Part shown: positions 9,989 to 18,346 of the stretch, in pieces | How positions within the stretch are numbered: position 1 is the stretch's first letter | Layout of the letters: each line of letters begins with the position of its first letter | Assembly (NCBI RefSeq): GCF_036227605.1 | Contig: NZ_CP109487.1 | Span: 3,050,001-3,114,000 of the forward strand | DNA length: 64,000 bases | DNA from: Streptomyces sp. NBC_01439 | Lineage (GTDB): Bacteria > Actinomycetota > Actinomycetes > Streptomycetales > Streptomycetaceae | Reading direction: 5' to 3' | Translations under genes and position numbers: made by a program | The notes under the pieces: model-generated | The model's database searches: none | What the model was told of the DNA's origin: nothing | Seen by the model: the letters and a program-made list of their open reading frames with translations, nothing else

Positions 9989-11497
9989 TCAGCTGGTGAG
10001 AGACCTGGCGCGGGAGTACACGTCCAGCACGGCCAGGGTGAGCGGCACGAGGCTGAGCAGGACCGCCGCCTCGGTGAGGTCGAGCAGCCGCCCCCAGAAG
10101 GGTGACAGACCCTTGCGGGGAATGACCAGCGCAATTCCGGCGAGGAGTGCCGCGCCGGCCGCGACGGCGGCGGTCAGCCAGATGGTACGGAGGTCCAGGC
10201 CGCTGCTGTCGTGCTCCCGCAGGAGCGCTTCGAGCAGGTCGGTCGGCGGGTGCAGGGCCATGCCCAGGATCAGCAGCGCGATGGCGACGAGGCCCGCGGT
10301 CAGGGCGCAGACCACCTGGGAGGTGTAACGGAAGAGGCGGGCGCGCAGCAGCATGGCGAGGCCGGTGGCGAGTGCCAGCAGGCGGCCCCAGGTGTTCTCG
10401 GAGAAGCCGAGGACGGCAGCGGCGCCGACGGCGACCGCGGCGCAGCCGCCGACCAGGCCGAGCAGCATCTCGTGGCCGCGGCGGGCCTGGGCGGCGATGG
10501 CCTCGGCGTCGAGCGGGGCGGCGCCCGGCTCGTGCTGGTCGGAGCCGGGCTGCTCACCGTACGGCTCGGTCTCGTAGCGGTCCGGGGTCTCGTAATCCTC
10601 GGTGGCGCTCTGCGGGGCGGCGTAGCCGATGGGCAGGCGGGCGAAGCGGGCGGAGAGGCCGGGGAGGAAGGCGACGAGGCCGATGGCGACGGGGGCGCAG
10701 ACGGCGGCAGTGTGAGTGGCGGAGGCCTCGGTGGCGATGGCCACGAAGGTGGCGAGGGTTCCGGTGGCGGCGACGAAGGTGGCCGCGACGAAGGGGGCGT
10801 CGCCGCTGGGGGTGAGCGCGACCAGGGCGACGGAGGCGATCAGGGCGCAGACGCAGCCGAGCAGGAACTGCAGGCGCCCCGGTCCCTGGCCGACGGCCGG
10901 GGCGATGATCCCGGAGCCGGCGATCATCAGGTGCGGGAGGGCGCCGAGGCCGAGGGCGACGGCGGAGAGGCGGTCGCCGTAGACGCGGGCGCGCACTCCG
11001 GCGACGGCGGTGAGCAGGATGCCGACGGCGCCCGCGATGATCCCGGGCAGGCCGTGCATGTCGTGGCGCAGCGGGTCGGCGTACCAGAGGACGAAGCCCA
11101 GCATGACGAGCAGCACGGCGGCGCCGGCCAGGCCCGCGCCGCGCAGCATGTCGTCGCTCCAGCGGTGCCGGTCGCGGACGACGGCGGAGGCGACGGCGTC
11201 GGACACGTCGTCGAACACGGCCGGCGGCAGGGATTCGGCGAAGGGGCGCAGGCTCAGCACCTCGCCGTCGAGGACCTGCTGGCCGGCGAGGGTCCGGGCG
11301 CCGTCGAGGACGGTGCCGGAGCGGCGTACGAGGTGGAAGCCGGTCGGGGCGCCCACCGGCTGGGTCTGGCCGGTGAGGCGCAGCAGCTCGGGGTAGACGT
11401 CGGCGACGGCGATGTCCTCGGGGAGGGCGACGTCGATGCGACTGTCGGGAGCCACGACGGTGACCCTGCAGAATCCCGTCGTCCCGGCCGTACTCAC
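9989..11497 (-). CDS. eccD: Type VII secretion membrane protein EccD
   Basis: EccD forms the large multi-helix membrane part of the ESX/type VII translocon. The 502-residue protein begins with a ubiquitin-like domain (about residues 8-95) and then has roughly eleven hydrophobic segments. A hydrophilic acidic loop (around TEDYETPDRYETEPYGEQPG) lies in the middle. The GTG at 11497 is preceded by AGGGGGG; an in-frame codon 10 residues upstream has no such site. It is divergent from eccC across a 197-bp gap and next to rpsO. Overall architecture and locus context leave little doubt. Confidence 0.92.
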   Translation of the reverse strand: MSTAGTTGFCRVTVVAPDSRIDVALPEDIAVADVYPELLRLTGQTQPVGAPTGFHLVRRSGTVLDGARTLAGQQVLDGEVLSLRPFAESLPPAVFDDVSDAVASAVVRDRHRWSDDMLRGAGLAGAAVLLVMLGFVLWYADPLRHDMHGLPGIIAGAVGILLTAVAGVRARVYGDRLSAVALGLGALPHLMIAGSGIIAPAVGQGPGRLQFLLGCVCALIASVALVALTPSGDAPFVAATFVAATGTLATFVAIATEASATHTAAVCAPVAIGLVAFLPGLSARFARLPIGYAAPQSATEDYETPDRYETEPYGEQPGSDQHEPGAAPLDAEAIAAQARRGHEMLLGLVGGCAAVAVGAAAVLGFSENTWGRLLALATGLAMLLRARLFRYTSQVVCALTAGLVAIALLILGMALHPPTDLLEALLREHDSSGLDLRTIWLTAAVAAGAALLAGIALVIPRKGLSPFWGRLLDLTEAAVLLSLVPLTLAVLDVYSRARSLTS

Positions 11498-11565
11498 CTG
11501 TGTGACCCCCCTGGTTGGCGCCCGCACCGGCGGACTGATTCGCGGATGCGCATGCTGCGCGCGCC

Positions 11566-11604
11566 ACCCTACCGGGCTAATGACCGACTGTCGGCAAGTA
11601 GGAT
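11566..11604. promoter_or_regulatory. Divergent eccD/eccC promoter region
   Basis: In the gap between the divergent genes, TAGGAT (11599-11604, plus strand) and TAGGGT (11566-11571, minus strand) match Streptomyces -10 elements for eccC and eccD respectively. No good -35 element lies at standard spacing for either, so the assignment is tentative. Confidence 0.35.
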
Positions 11605-11694
11605 CACCGTCGCGCGGGGGAGACCCCCTTCGCGCCCGGGACTTGGGGGCGCCGGTTGCGACGTCCCAGCCGTTTTCGAGGGATTGATGCTCCG

Positions 11695-14600
11695 GTGAGC
11701 CAGATCGTCGTCAAACGCCCGCCGCGGTCCCTGCCGCCCGAGGTTCCGGCGGAGGAGCTGCGGCTGGAGGCTCCGCCCGAACTTCCGCGCGGGCAGCAGG
11801 AGGGCATGTTGATGCAGCTCCTGCCGATGCTCGGCATGGGCTCCTCCGTCGTCTTCTTCTTCATGCCGGGCGCGGCCCCCTTCATGCGCATCATGGGTGT
11901 GCTGATGCTGACGTCGACGGTGGCCATGGTCGTCGCCCAGTTGGTGCGCCACCGGCGCGGTGCGCAGGGGCAAATGGCCGATGTGCGCCGGGACTACCTC
12001 AAATATCTGGCACAGACGCGTCGTCAGGTGCGCCGGACGGCGCGGGCGCAGCGGGACGCGCAACTGTATCTGCACCCGGCACCGGAGCAGTTGTGGTCGG
12101 TGGTGGCGGAGGGCTCCCGGCTGTGGGAGCGGCGGGTCGGCGACCAGGACTTCGGGCAGGCGCGGCTCGGGCTGGGCGCGCAGCGCCTGGCGACCCCGCT
12201 GGTGGCGCCGGACACCGCTCCGGTGGACGAGCTGGAGCCGCTGACCGCGGGCGCGATGCAGCGGTTCCTGAAGGTGCACTCCTCGCTGGACGGGCTGCCG
12301 ATGGCGCTGTCGATCCGCGCCTTCTACCACGTGACGGTGTCCGGGGAGCCGGAGTCCGCGCGCAGTACCGCGCGGGCGATGGTGGCGCAGCTGGCGACGT
12401 TGCACTCCCCCGAGGACCTGATGGTGGCCGTGGTGGCGGCGCCGGGTGCGGTGCCCTCGTGGGACTGGACGAAGTGGCTGCCGCACGCGCAGGTCCCCGG
12501 GCAGGTCGACGGGGCCGGTACGAAGCGGCTGTTCGGCGATGACCTCGCCGAGCTGGAGGGGCTGCTGGCGTCCAGGTTGGAGGGCCGGCCGCGGTTCAGC
12601 CGCGAGGTGTCCCCGGTGCTGGACCAGCCGCACCTGGTGGTCGTGCTGGACGGTGGCATGGTGCCGCCGGACTCGGTGTTCGCGGCGGCCGAGGGCCTGC
12701 AGGGCGTCACCATCGTCGAGGTGGTCGCGGGCGAGCTGGACGAGCCGCGCGGCGGGCTGTCGGTCGTGGTGCGGCCGGGCCGGCTGCGTCTGGAGTCGGG
12801 CGCGGGGGTCGCGTACGAGGGCGTGCCGGACGCTTTGTCGCTCCCCGCGGCGGAGGCGCTGGCCCGGCAGTTGGCGCCGATGCGCACGGGCGGCGGGGAC
12901 GACGACGAGCCGCTGCTGGCCAATCTGGACTTCACCGACCTGCTGAACCTGGGCGACGCGGCCGCGGTCGACGTCGCGCGGACCTGGCGGCCGAGGTCGG
13001 CCGGCGAGCGGTTGCGCGTGCCGATCGGTGTCGGTGAGGACGGCGCTCCGGTGATGCTGGACCTGAAGGAGGCCGCGCAGGAGGGCATGGGGCCGCACGG
13101 TCTGTGCGTGGGTGCGACCGGTTCCGGCAAGTCGGAGCTGTTGCGCACGCTGGTGCTGGGGCTCGCGGTCACGCACACGTCGGAGACCCTGAACTTCGTG
13201 CTCGCCGACTTCAAGGGCGGTGCGACCTTCACGGGCATGGGGCAGATGCCGCACGTCGCGGCGGTGATCACCAACCTGGCCGACGACCTCACGCTCGTGG
13301 ACCGGATGGGCGACTCGATCCGCGGTGAGCTGCAGCGACGTCAGGAACTGCTGCGTTCGGCGGGCAACTACGCGAACATCCACGACTACGAGAAGGCCCG
13401 CGCGGCGGGTGCCCCGCTGGAGCCGCTGGCCTCGCTGGTGCTGGTCATCGACGAGTTCAGCGAGCTGCTGACGGCGAAGCCGGACTTCATCGACATGTTC
13501 ATCCAGATCGGCCGCATCGGCCGTTCGCTGGGCGTGCACCTGCTGCTGGCCTCGCAGCGCCTGGAGGAGGGCAAGCTACGCGGGCTGGACACGTACTTGT
13601 CGTACCGGATCGGTCTGCGGACCTTCTCGGCGGCGGAGTCGCGGACGGCGATCGGCGTGCCGGACGCCTACCACCTGCCGTCGGTGCCGGGTTCGGGCTA
13701 TCTGAAGTTCGGTACGGACGAGATGACCCGCTTCAAGGCGGCGTACGTCTCGGGCACCTACCGCTCGGGCGGGCCGGACCTGTCGGTGGGGCAGTTCCCG
13801 GTGGAGCGGCGGCCCGCGCTGTTCACGGCGGCCCCGGTGCCGGTGGTGTACGCGGCCCCGGATCCTGCGTACCTCGCGGCGCAGGCGCCGCGGGAGGACG
13901 ACGCGCTGGCGGACACGGTGCTGGACGTGATCGTGAGCCGGCTGGAGGGGCAGGGGGTGCCGGCGCACCAGGTGTGGTTGCCGCCGCTCGACCAGGCGCC
14001 GCCGCTGGACCAGCTGCTGCCGGCGCTGGCGCCGAGCCCGGAGCGCGGGCTGCACGCGGACGGGTACACGCGGCCCGGCGGGCTCGTCGTGCCGCTCGGC
14101 CTCATCGACAAGCCGTTCGAGCAGCGGCGCGAGGTGCTGTACCGGGACTTCTCGGGTGCGGCGGGCCACATGATGGTGGTCGGCGGTCCGCAGTCGGGCA
14201 AGTCGACGCTGATGCGGACGCTGATCTCCTCGTTCGCGCTCACCCACACCCCGCGCGAGGTGCAGTTCTACGGGCTGGACTTCGGTGGTGGCAGCCTGTC
14301 GTCGATCGCCGAACTGCCGCACGTGGGCGGGATCGCCTCGCGCCTGGACCCGGAGCGGGTCCGGCGCACGGTCGCGGAGGTGGTGGGCATCCTCAACCGC
14401 CGCGAGGAGTTCTTCCGCTCGAACAACATCGACTCGATCGGTACCTACCGGCGCCGTCGGGCGGCCGGTGACCTGCCGCACGAGCCGTGGGGCGACGTGT
14501 TCCTGGTCGTCGACGGCTGGGGCAACTTCCGGGGCGAGTACGAGGGCCTGGAGCAGATCGTCACGGACATCGCCTCCCGCGGTCTGGGCTACGGCATCCA

Positions 14601-15651
14601 CGTGGTGATCACCGCGGCGAGGTACATGGAGGTGCGGGCCGCGCTCAAGGACCAGATGCTCAGCCGGCTGGAGCTGCGCCTCGGCGACACGATGGACTCC
14701 GAGTTCGACCGCAAGGTCGCGGCGAACGTCCCCACGGGGATGCCCGGCCGCGGCCAGGTCGCGGAGAAGCTGCACTTCCTGGGCGCGCTGCCGCGGATCG
14801 ACGGTTCGCACGAGGCCGCCGACCTGTCGGAGGCCACGACCTCCTTCGTGACCGCGGTGAAGGAGAGCTGGGCGGGGCAGGCGGCTCCCGGCGTACGGCT
14901 GCTGCCGCGGCTGCTCCGTTCCGACCAGCTGCCGAAGGGCGGGGAGTACCCCGGCCGCGGGATCGCGATCGGCATCGACGAGATCGACCTGGAGCCGGTG
15001 TTCGTCGACTTCGAGTCCGATCCCTTCCTCCTCGTCTTCGGTGAGAGCGAGTCGGGCAAGACGAACCTGCTGCGGCTCATCGCCAAGCAGATCTCCGAGC
15101 GCTACACGCCGGACCAGGCGCGTCTGGTCGTCGGCGACTACCGGCGGAGCCTGCTCGGGGCGCTGCCGGAGGAGCACCTGCTGGAGTACGCGCCGATGGC
15201 GAGCTCCCTGCAGATGCACATGGAGGCGCTGGGCGGGGTGTTCTCGCGGCGGCAGCCGCCGACCGACGTCACTCCGCAGCAGCTGCGCGACCGCAGTTGG
15301 TGGACGGGCCCGGACGTGTTCATCATCATCGACGACTTCGACCTGGTCTCCACGAGCCAGGGCAATCCGCTGGCGCCGCTGGTGGAGTTCCTGCCCTTCG
15401 CCCGCGACACGGGCGTCCGCTTCATCATCGCGCGCAACTCGGCGGGTGCCTCGCGTTCGCTGTACGAGCCGTTCATGCAGCGGATCAAGGAGCTGGGCGC
15501 GCAGGGTCTGGTGCTGTCCGGCGACCCGTCCGAGGGGGATCTGGTGGGCACGGTGCGGCCGCGTCCGATGCCGCCGGGCCGGGCCAGCTTCGTCTCGCGC
15601 AGGCGGGGGACGTCGCTGGTGCAGCTCGGCCGGATGCCGGGCGGCATGTGA
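11695..15651 (+). CDS. eccC: Type VII secretion ATPase EccC
   Basis: EccC is the FtsK/SpoIIIE-type motor of the ESX system, recognising WXG100 substrates and powering export. The fused form has 1318 residues with two membrane helices near residues 40-85 and three ATPase domains. The P-loops are GATGSGKS (473-480), GGPQSGKS (830-837) and GESESGKT (1116-1123). Walker B glutamate is present only in the first domain (D586-E587); the second has D940-G941 and the third D1213-D1214. This fits the known view that ATPase 1 does the hydrolysis while 2 and 3 bind partners. GTG at 11695 has GAGGGA upstream. Confidence 0.95.
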   Translation: MSQIVVKRPPRSLPPEVPAEELRLEAPPELPRGQQEGMLMQLLPMLGMGSSVVFFFMPGAAPFMRIMGVLMLTSTVAMVVAQLVRHRRGAQGQMADVRRDYLKYLAQTRRQVRRTARAQRDAQLYLHPAPEQLWSVVAEGSRLWERRVGDQDFGQARLGLGAQRLATPLVAPDTAPVDELEPLTAGAMQRFLKVHSSLDGLPMALSIRAFYHVTVSGEPESARSTARAMVAQLATLHSPEDLMVAVVAAPGAVPSWDWTKWLPHAQVPGQVDGAGTKRLFGDDLAELEGLLASRLEGRPRFSREVSPVLDQPHLVVVLDGGMVPPDSVFAAAEGLQGVTIVEVVAGELDEPRGGLSVVVRPGRLRLESGAGVAYEGVPDALSLPAAEALARQLAPMRTGGGDDDEPLLANLDFTDLLNLGDAAAVDVARTWRPRSAGERLRVPIGVGEDGAPVMLDLKEAAQEGMGPHGLCVGATGSGKSELLRTLVLGLAVTHTSETLNFVLADFKGGATFTGMGQMPHVAAVITNLADDLTLVDRMGDSIRGELQRRQELLRSAGNYANIHDYEKARAAGAPLEPLASLVLVIDEFSELLTAKPDFIDMFIQIGRIGRSLGVHLLLASQRLEEGKLRGLDTYLSYRIGLRTFSAAESRTAIGVPDAYHLPSVPGSGYLKFGTDEMTRFKAAYVSGTYRSGGPDLSVGQFPVERRPALFTAAPVPVVYAAPDPAYLAAQAPREDDALADTVLDVIVSRLEGQGVPAHQVWLPPLDQAPPLDQLLPALAPSPERGLHADGYTRPGGLVVPLGLIDKPFEQRREVLYRDFSGAAGHMMVVGGPQSGKSTLMRTLISSFALTHTPREVQFYGLDFGGGSLSSIAELPHVGGIASRLDPERVRRTVAEVVGILNRREEFFRSNNIDSIGTYRRRRAAGDLPHEPWGDVFLVVDGWGNFRGEYEGLEQIVTDIASRGLGYGIHVVITAARYMEVRAALKDQMLSRLELRLGDTMDSEFDRKVAANVPTGMPGRGQVAEKLHFLGALPRIDGSHEAADLSEATTSFVTAVKESWAGQAAPGVRLLPRLLRSDQLPKGGEYPGRGIAIGIDEIDLEPVFVDFESDPFLLVFGESESGKTNLLRLIAKQISERYTPDQARLVVGDYRRSLLGALPEEHLLEYAPMASSLQMHMEALGGVFSRRQPPTDVTPQQLRDRSWWTGPDVFIIIDDFDLVSTSQGNPLAPLVEFLPFARDTGVRFIIARNSAGASRSLYEPFMQRIKELGAQGLVLSGDPSEGDLVGTVRPRPMPPGRASFVSRRRGTSLVQLGRMPGGM

Positions 15652-15664
15652 GCCGTCCGTCCGC

Positions 15665-15689
15665 TGGCCGGCGGCATCGCCGCCGGCCA
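15665..15689 (+). terminator. eccC terminator hairpin
   Basis: A perfect 11-bp stem, TGGCCGGCGGC (15665-15675) with GCCGCCGGCCA (15679-15689), has a 3-base loop and begins 13 bp after the eccC stop. It is a likely transcription terminator. Confidence 0.7.
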
Positions 15690-15703
15690 CCGGAGGATCG
15701 GAA

Positions 15704-15744
15704 CTTCGGGGCTTCGGGGCATCGGGGCATCGGGGCATCCGGGG
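15704..15744. repeat. Short tandem repeat, 8-bp unit
   Basis: Four exact-length units of C(T/A)TCGGGG (15704-15735) are followed by a ninth-base variant, CATCCGGGG, up to 15744. The block lies between the eccC terminator and the bldB ribosome binding site, where the bldB promoter should be. Confidence 0.85.
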
Positions 15745-15817
15745 AAAGCTGTCCCGGCCGGTGGCGCAACCCCGATAATCGGCCGTGAAGACCGCGTCAC
15801 CGAGGGAAAGGCCGCCC

Positions 15818-16066
15818 ATGGGCACCCAGCAGGAGAAGGACGAGCTGTACGCGCTCGACATCAGCGGTGTGGAGTGGGAAGGGCCGCCCGGGACCAGCCC
15901 CGACGAGGAGCGGGTCGAGATCGCCCGGCTCCCCGAGGGCGCGGTGGCCATGCGGTCCTCGCTGGACCGGGAGACGGTGCTGCGGTACACGGCCGCCGAG
16001 TGGGAGGCCTTCGTGCTCGGGGCCAGGGACGGCGAGTTCGACCTCGACCGTCCACAGCCTGAGTGA
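15818..16066 (+). CDS. bldB: BldB-like DUF397 developmental protein
   Basis: This 82-residue acidic protein belongs to the DUF397/BldB family, which is confined largely to actinomycetes. BldB is needed for aerial hyphae and antibiotic production in Streptomyces and forms oligomers; its biochemical role is unknown. The sequence has the family core YALDISGVEW, the central AMRSSLD and TAAEWEAFVLGARDGEFDL. ATG at 15818 has GAGGGAAAGG upstream. In S. coelicolor, bldB also sits in the ESX locus next to the WXG100 genes. I call it bldB rather than a paralogue on sequence feel plus position; a paralogous DUF397 protein is the alternative. Confidence 0.85.
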   Translation: MGTQQEKDELYALDISGVEWEGPPGTSPDEERVEIARLPEGAVAMRSSLDRETVLRYTAAEWEAFVLGARDGEFDLDRPQPE

Positions 16067-16084
16067 GGGTCCTGGAGCACACGT

Positions 16085-16119
16085 CGAAGGGGCGCGCCCG
16101 GTGCGGGCGCGCCCCTTCG
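16085..16119. terminator. Bidirectional terminator between bldB and esxA
   Basis: A perfect 16-bp stem, CGAAGGGGCGCGCCCG (16085-16100) with CGGGCGCGCCCCTTCG (16104-16119), has a 3-base loop. It lies 18 bp after the bldB stop and 28 bp after the convergent esxA gene's end. Confidence 0.85.
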
Positions 16120-16147
16120 GCACGTACGGACCCTCACGGGTCCCGGC

Positions 16148-16453
16148 TCAGTACGCCTCGGTGAACAGGCGCGAGGCCTTCACGTCGGTGGCGCGGTAGT
16201 CGCCCTTGCCGCGCTCGATCAGCTGGGCCACGTGCTCCAGCTGCTTCTGCATGCTGTCCGCCTTGCCCTTGTACTTCGTCTGCAGCTGGACGTACTGCTC
16301 GTGCGCGGTACCGTCCCAGGTGTCGGTGACGACCTTCAGGGCCGAGTCCATCTCCTCGAGGTCCTTGAGGATGTTCTTGGAGACGGTGCGGATGCGGTCC
16401 GCCATCTGCTGGACCGTCTCGTACCGGACCCGAGTGTGCCCGTCGTTAGCCAT
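16148..16453 (-). CDS. esxA: WXG100 protein, EsxA
   Basis: EsxA is a small helical-hairpin protein of 101 residues and a presumed substrate and partner of the ESX system. The turn motif WXG appears as WDG in the middle (TDTWDGTAHEQY). Near the end, YRATD fits the YxxxD/E type VII export signal. The ATG has AAGGAG at good spacing. It lies 44 bp downstream of esxB in the same direction, so the two are surely cotranscribed. In S. coelicolor EsxA and EsxB are secreted and influence development and spore chromosome condensation. The naming follows proximity to bldB. Confidence 0.93.
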   Translation of the reverse strand: MANDGHTRVRYETVQQMADRIRTVSKNILKDLEEMDSALKVVTDTWDGTAHEQYVQLQTKYKGKADSMQKQLEHVAQLIERGKGDYRATDVKASRLFTEAY

Positions 16454-16497
16454 GTTCTTCTCCTTGTCGGTGCGGCCGGGTGGTGAAGGGCCCGATG

Positions 16498-16836
16498 TCA
16501 GACGCTGTTGAGGCCGGAGCTGTTGCCGGACTGGCTCTGAACGGCCTTGAACGCGGCGCGCACCTCGTCGTCCTGGGCGTTGCTGAGGTTCTTGGTCTGC
16601 GCCACGGCGTTGTGCAGGACGCCGAGCATCCGGCGGATCTCGTCGTGGTCCTCGTTGACCATGGTCTGCGCGGACGTGAAGCCCGAGGCACCCACACCGG
16701 TCCAGCCGGCGCTCACGGTGGCCAGGATGTCGGCCAGCTCGCGGGCCTGCGTGGTGACGGCGTTGGCCGTCTGCTCGATCTTGTTCTTCGCCTGGACGAC
16801 CGGATCGTCTGCAAGTCCGAAGGTGTTCGTGCTCAT
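16498..16836 (-). CDS. esxB: WXG100 protein, EsxB
   Basis: The second WXG100-family protein has 112 residues, with WTG at the helical turn (SAGWTGVGASGF) and an Asn/Ser-rich tail. It contains no tyrosine, so it lacks a YxxxD/E export signal; export would depend on pairing with the EsxA product, as in other ESX heterodimers. The start has GAGGAG upstream. It is the first gene of the esxB-esxA unit, with a promoter and an inverted repeat upstream. Confidence 0.92.
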   Translation of the reverse strand: MSTNTFGLADDPVVQAKNKIEQTANAVTTQARELADILATVSAGWTGVGASGFTSAQTMVNEDHDEIRRMLGVLHNAVAQTKNLSNAQDDEVRAAFKAVQSQSGNSSGLNSV

Positions 16837-16941
16837 CGAAGCTCCTCACTTCTCAATTCGCCGGCAGCACCGGCGGATTGCGCAGCGGAGCGGACGTGCC
16901 CGGCGCGGTTGTGAACCACGCGCCCGGGCCTTCCCCCTCCG

Positions 16942-16973
16942 CTTCACGCGATCCCCCGATCACACTCGTGAAG
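16942..16973. promoter_or_regulatory. Inverted repeat downstream of esxB promoter
   Basis: CTTCACG (16942-16948) and CGTGAAG (16967-16973) form a perfect 7-bp inverted repeat with an inner GATC pair flanking CCCC. It lies just downstream of the predicted esxB transcript start, so it may be an operator or a leader hairpin. Confidence 0.5.
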
Positions 16974-16982
16974 CCTGTTGCC

Positions 16983-17011
16983 ACTCTAGCCAGTTCACTG
17001 CCCGCCCCCAA
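16983..17011 (-). promoter_or_regulatory. Candidate esxBA promoter
   Basis: On the minus strand, TTGGGG (17006-17011) and TAGAGT (16983-16988) are separated by 17 bp, a fair match to a housekeeping promoter. The predicted start is near 16976, about 140 nt before esxB. Confidence 0.5.
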
Positions 17012-17048
17012 CACCGGTGGGGCGCTTCCGTAGATGAACTGTGACCGT

Positions 17049-18335
17049 TCACTGCAAACGGCGTCGGCGGCCGCGGGCATCCCGGACGACCGTCGCGGTA
17101 CCGGCGATGACGGCGATCAGGATCGCGCCGATGCCGAGAGCGTACGTGCCGAACCGCTCCTCGCGCTCCTGTGCCGTCTCGGTGAGTCGCAACGGCGCCG
17201 CCTCGGGGGCGGCCGCCGGGGGCGGTCCGGGGTCGGGGACCGGAGCCTTCGGGGCCTCCTGGTCGCGGGAGAGCGCGCGCACCGGGTCGACGACGCCCCA
17301 ACCCACGTAGTCGTCATGACCGTTGACCGCGCGTTCGGCGGTGTTCTGGATCTGCCAGACGATCTGCTGCGCGGACCAATCCGCGTGCTCGGCGCGCAGC
17401 AGGGCGGCGACGCCGGCGACGTACGGCGCGGAGAAACTGGTGCCGTTGTCGATGCACTGGCCGAAGCCGGGAACGGTGGAGACCATGTCGACGCCGGGCG
17501 CCGCCACCCCGATGAAGTCACCGGGCTGGGAGAATCCGGCGCGCTCGTTGTTGCGGTCCGAGGCTGCCACGGCGAGCACGCCGGGGAAGGCCGCCGGGTA
17601 GGTCTTGCGCTTCTCGCCGCTCAGGCCGTCGTTGCCCGCCGAGGCCACCACCACGACGTTGGCGGCGATGGCCTTCTGGACCGATTTGCCGAGATCGGAT
17701 TCGGCGGACAGCTGTGCGTCGGTGTCCTGGGAAATGTTGATCACTTGGGCGCCCTTGGCCACCGCGTGGTCGATGGCCTGGCTCAGGTTCGCGGCGTTGC
17801 CCTTGCCCTGCCCGTCGTTCTGCCGGATCGGGATGATCGTGGATTCCGGGGCCAGGCCGACGAAGCCGGTGCCCTGCTGGGGGCGGGCCGCGATCAGCCC
17901 GGCGACCTTGGTGCCGTGGCCGATGGTGTCGACCGTGCCGTCGCCGCCCTTGGGGTCGACGAAGTCCTTGCCGGCTCCGGTGTCGATGGCCGCGCTGAGT
18001 TGCGGGTTCGCCCGGTCCACGCCGGTGTCGATGACCGCGACGCGGACGCTGTTGCCCTTCTTGTCCTTGCCCTTGGTCTGCGCCCACAACTCGTCGAGCA
18101 GCAGTCGCTGGAGGGACCAGGGCCGGTCCTCGATCTGCTTCTTCATCGGGAAGGTGCACTCCCCCGCGCCGTCGAGGCCGAGTGCGTGCGGGAGTTGCCC
18201 GGAGGGCACGGGTGCGTACGGGGACTGCGGCGCGGTGGATCCGGCCGCGGCGGCCGTGCCCGTGCCGCCCGGGGCCAGGGTGAGGACGAAGGCAGCAGCC
18301 AGGAGGGCCCGCCGGGGCGCGTGGGTCAGGGTCAT
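17049..18335 (-). CDS. mycP: Mycosin, type VII secretion serine protease
   Basis: MycP is a membrane-anchored subtilisin-like protease required for ESX complex stability. The 428-residue precursor has a signal peptide (about 1-31), and the S8 triad is D103 (VIDTGVD), H140 (GHGTKVAG) and S300 (GTSFSAPYVAG), with oxyanion N235. A Pro/Ala-rich stretch precedes a C-terminal membrane helix and an Arg-rich tail. ATG at 18335 has GAGGAAG upstream. A GTG at 18350 that overlaps the eccB stop is the alternative start and would add five residues. It follows eccB directly. Confidence 0.95.
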   Translation of the reverse strand: MTLTHAPRRALLAAAFVLTLAPGGTGTAAAAGSTAPQSPYAPVPSGQLPHALGLDGAGECTFPMKKQIEDRPWSLQRLLLDELWAQTKGKDKKGNSVRVAVIDTGVDRANPQLSAAIDTGAGKDFVDPKGGDGTVDTIGHGTKVAGLIAARPQQGTGFVGLAPESTIIPIRQNDGQGKGNAANLSQAIDHAVAKGAQVINISQDTDAQLSAESDLGKSVQKAIAANVVVVASAGNDGLSGEKRKTYPAAFPGVLAVAASDRNNERAGFSQPGDFIGVAAPGVDMVSTVPGFGQCIDNGTSFSAPYVAGVAALLRAEHADWSAQQIVWQIQNTAERAVNGHDDYVGWGVVDPVRALSRDQEAPKAPVPDPGPPPAAAPEAAPLRLTETAQEREERFGTYALGIGAILIAVIAGTATVVRDARGRRRRLQ

Positions 18336-18346
18336 CGCCGGCTTCC

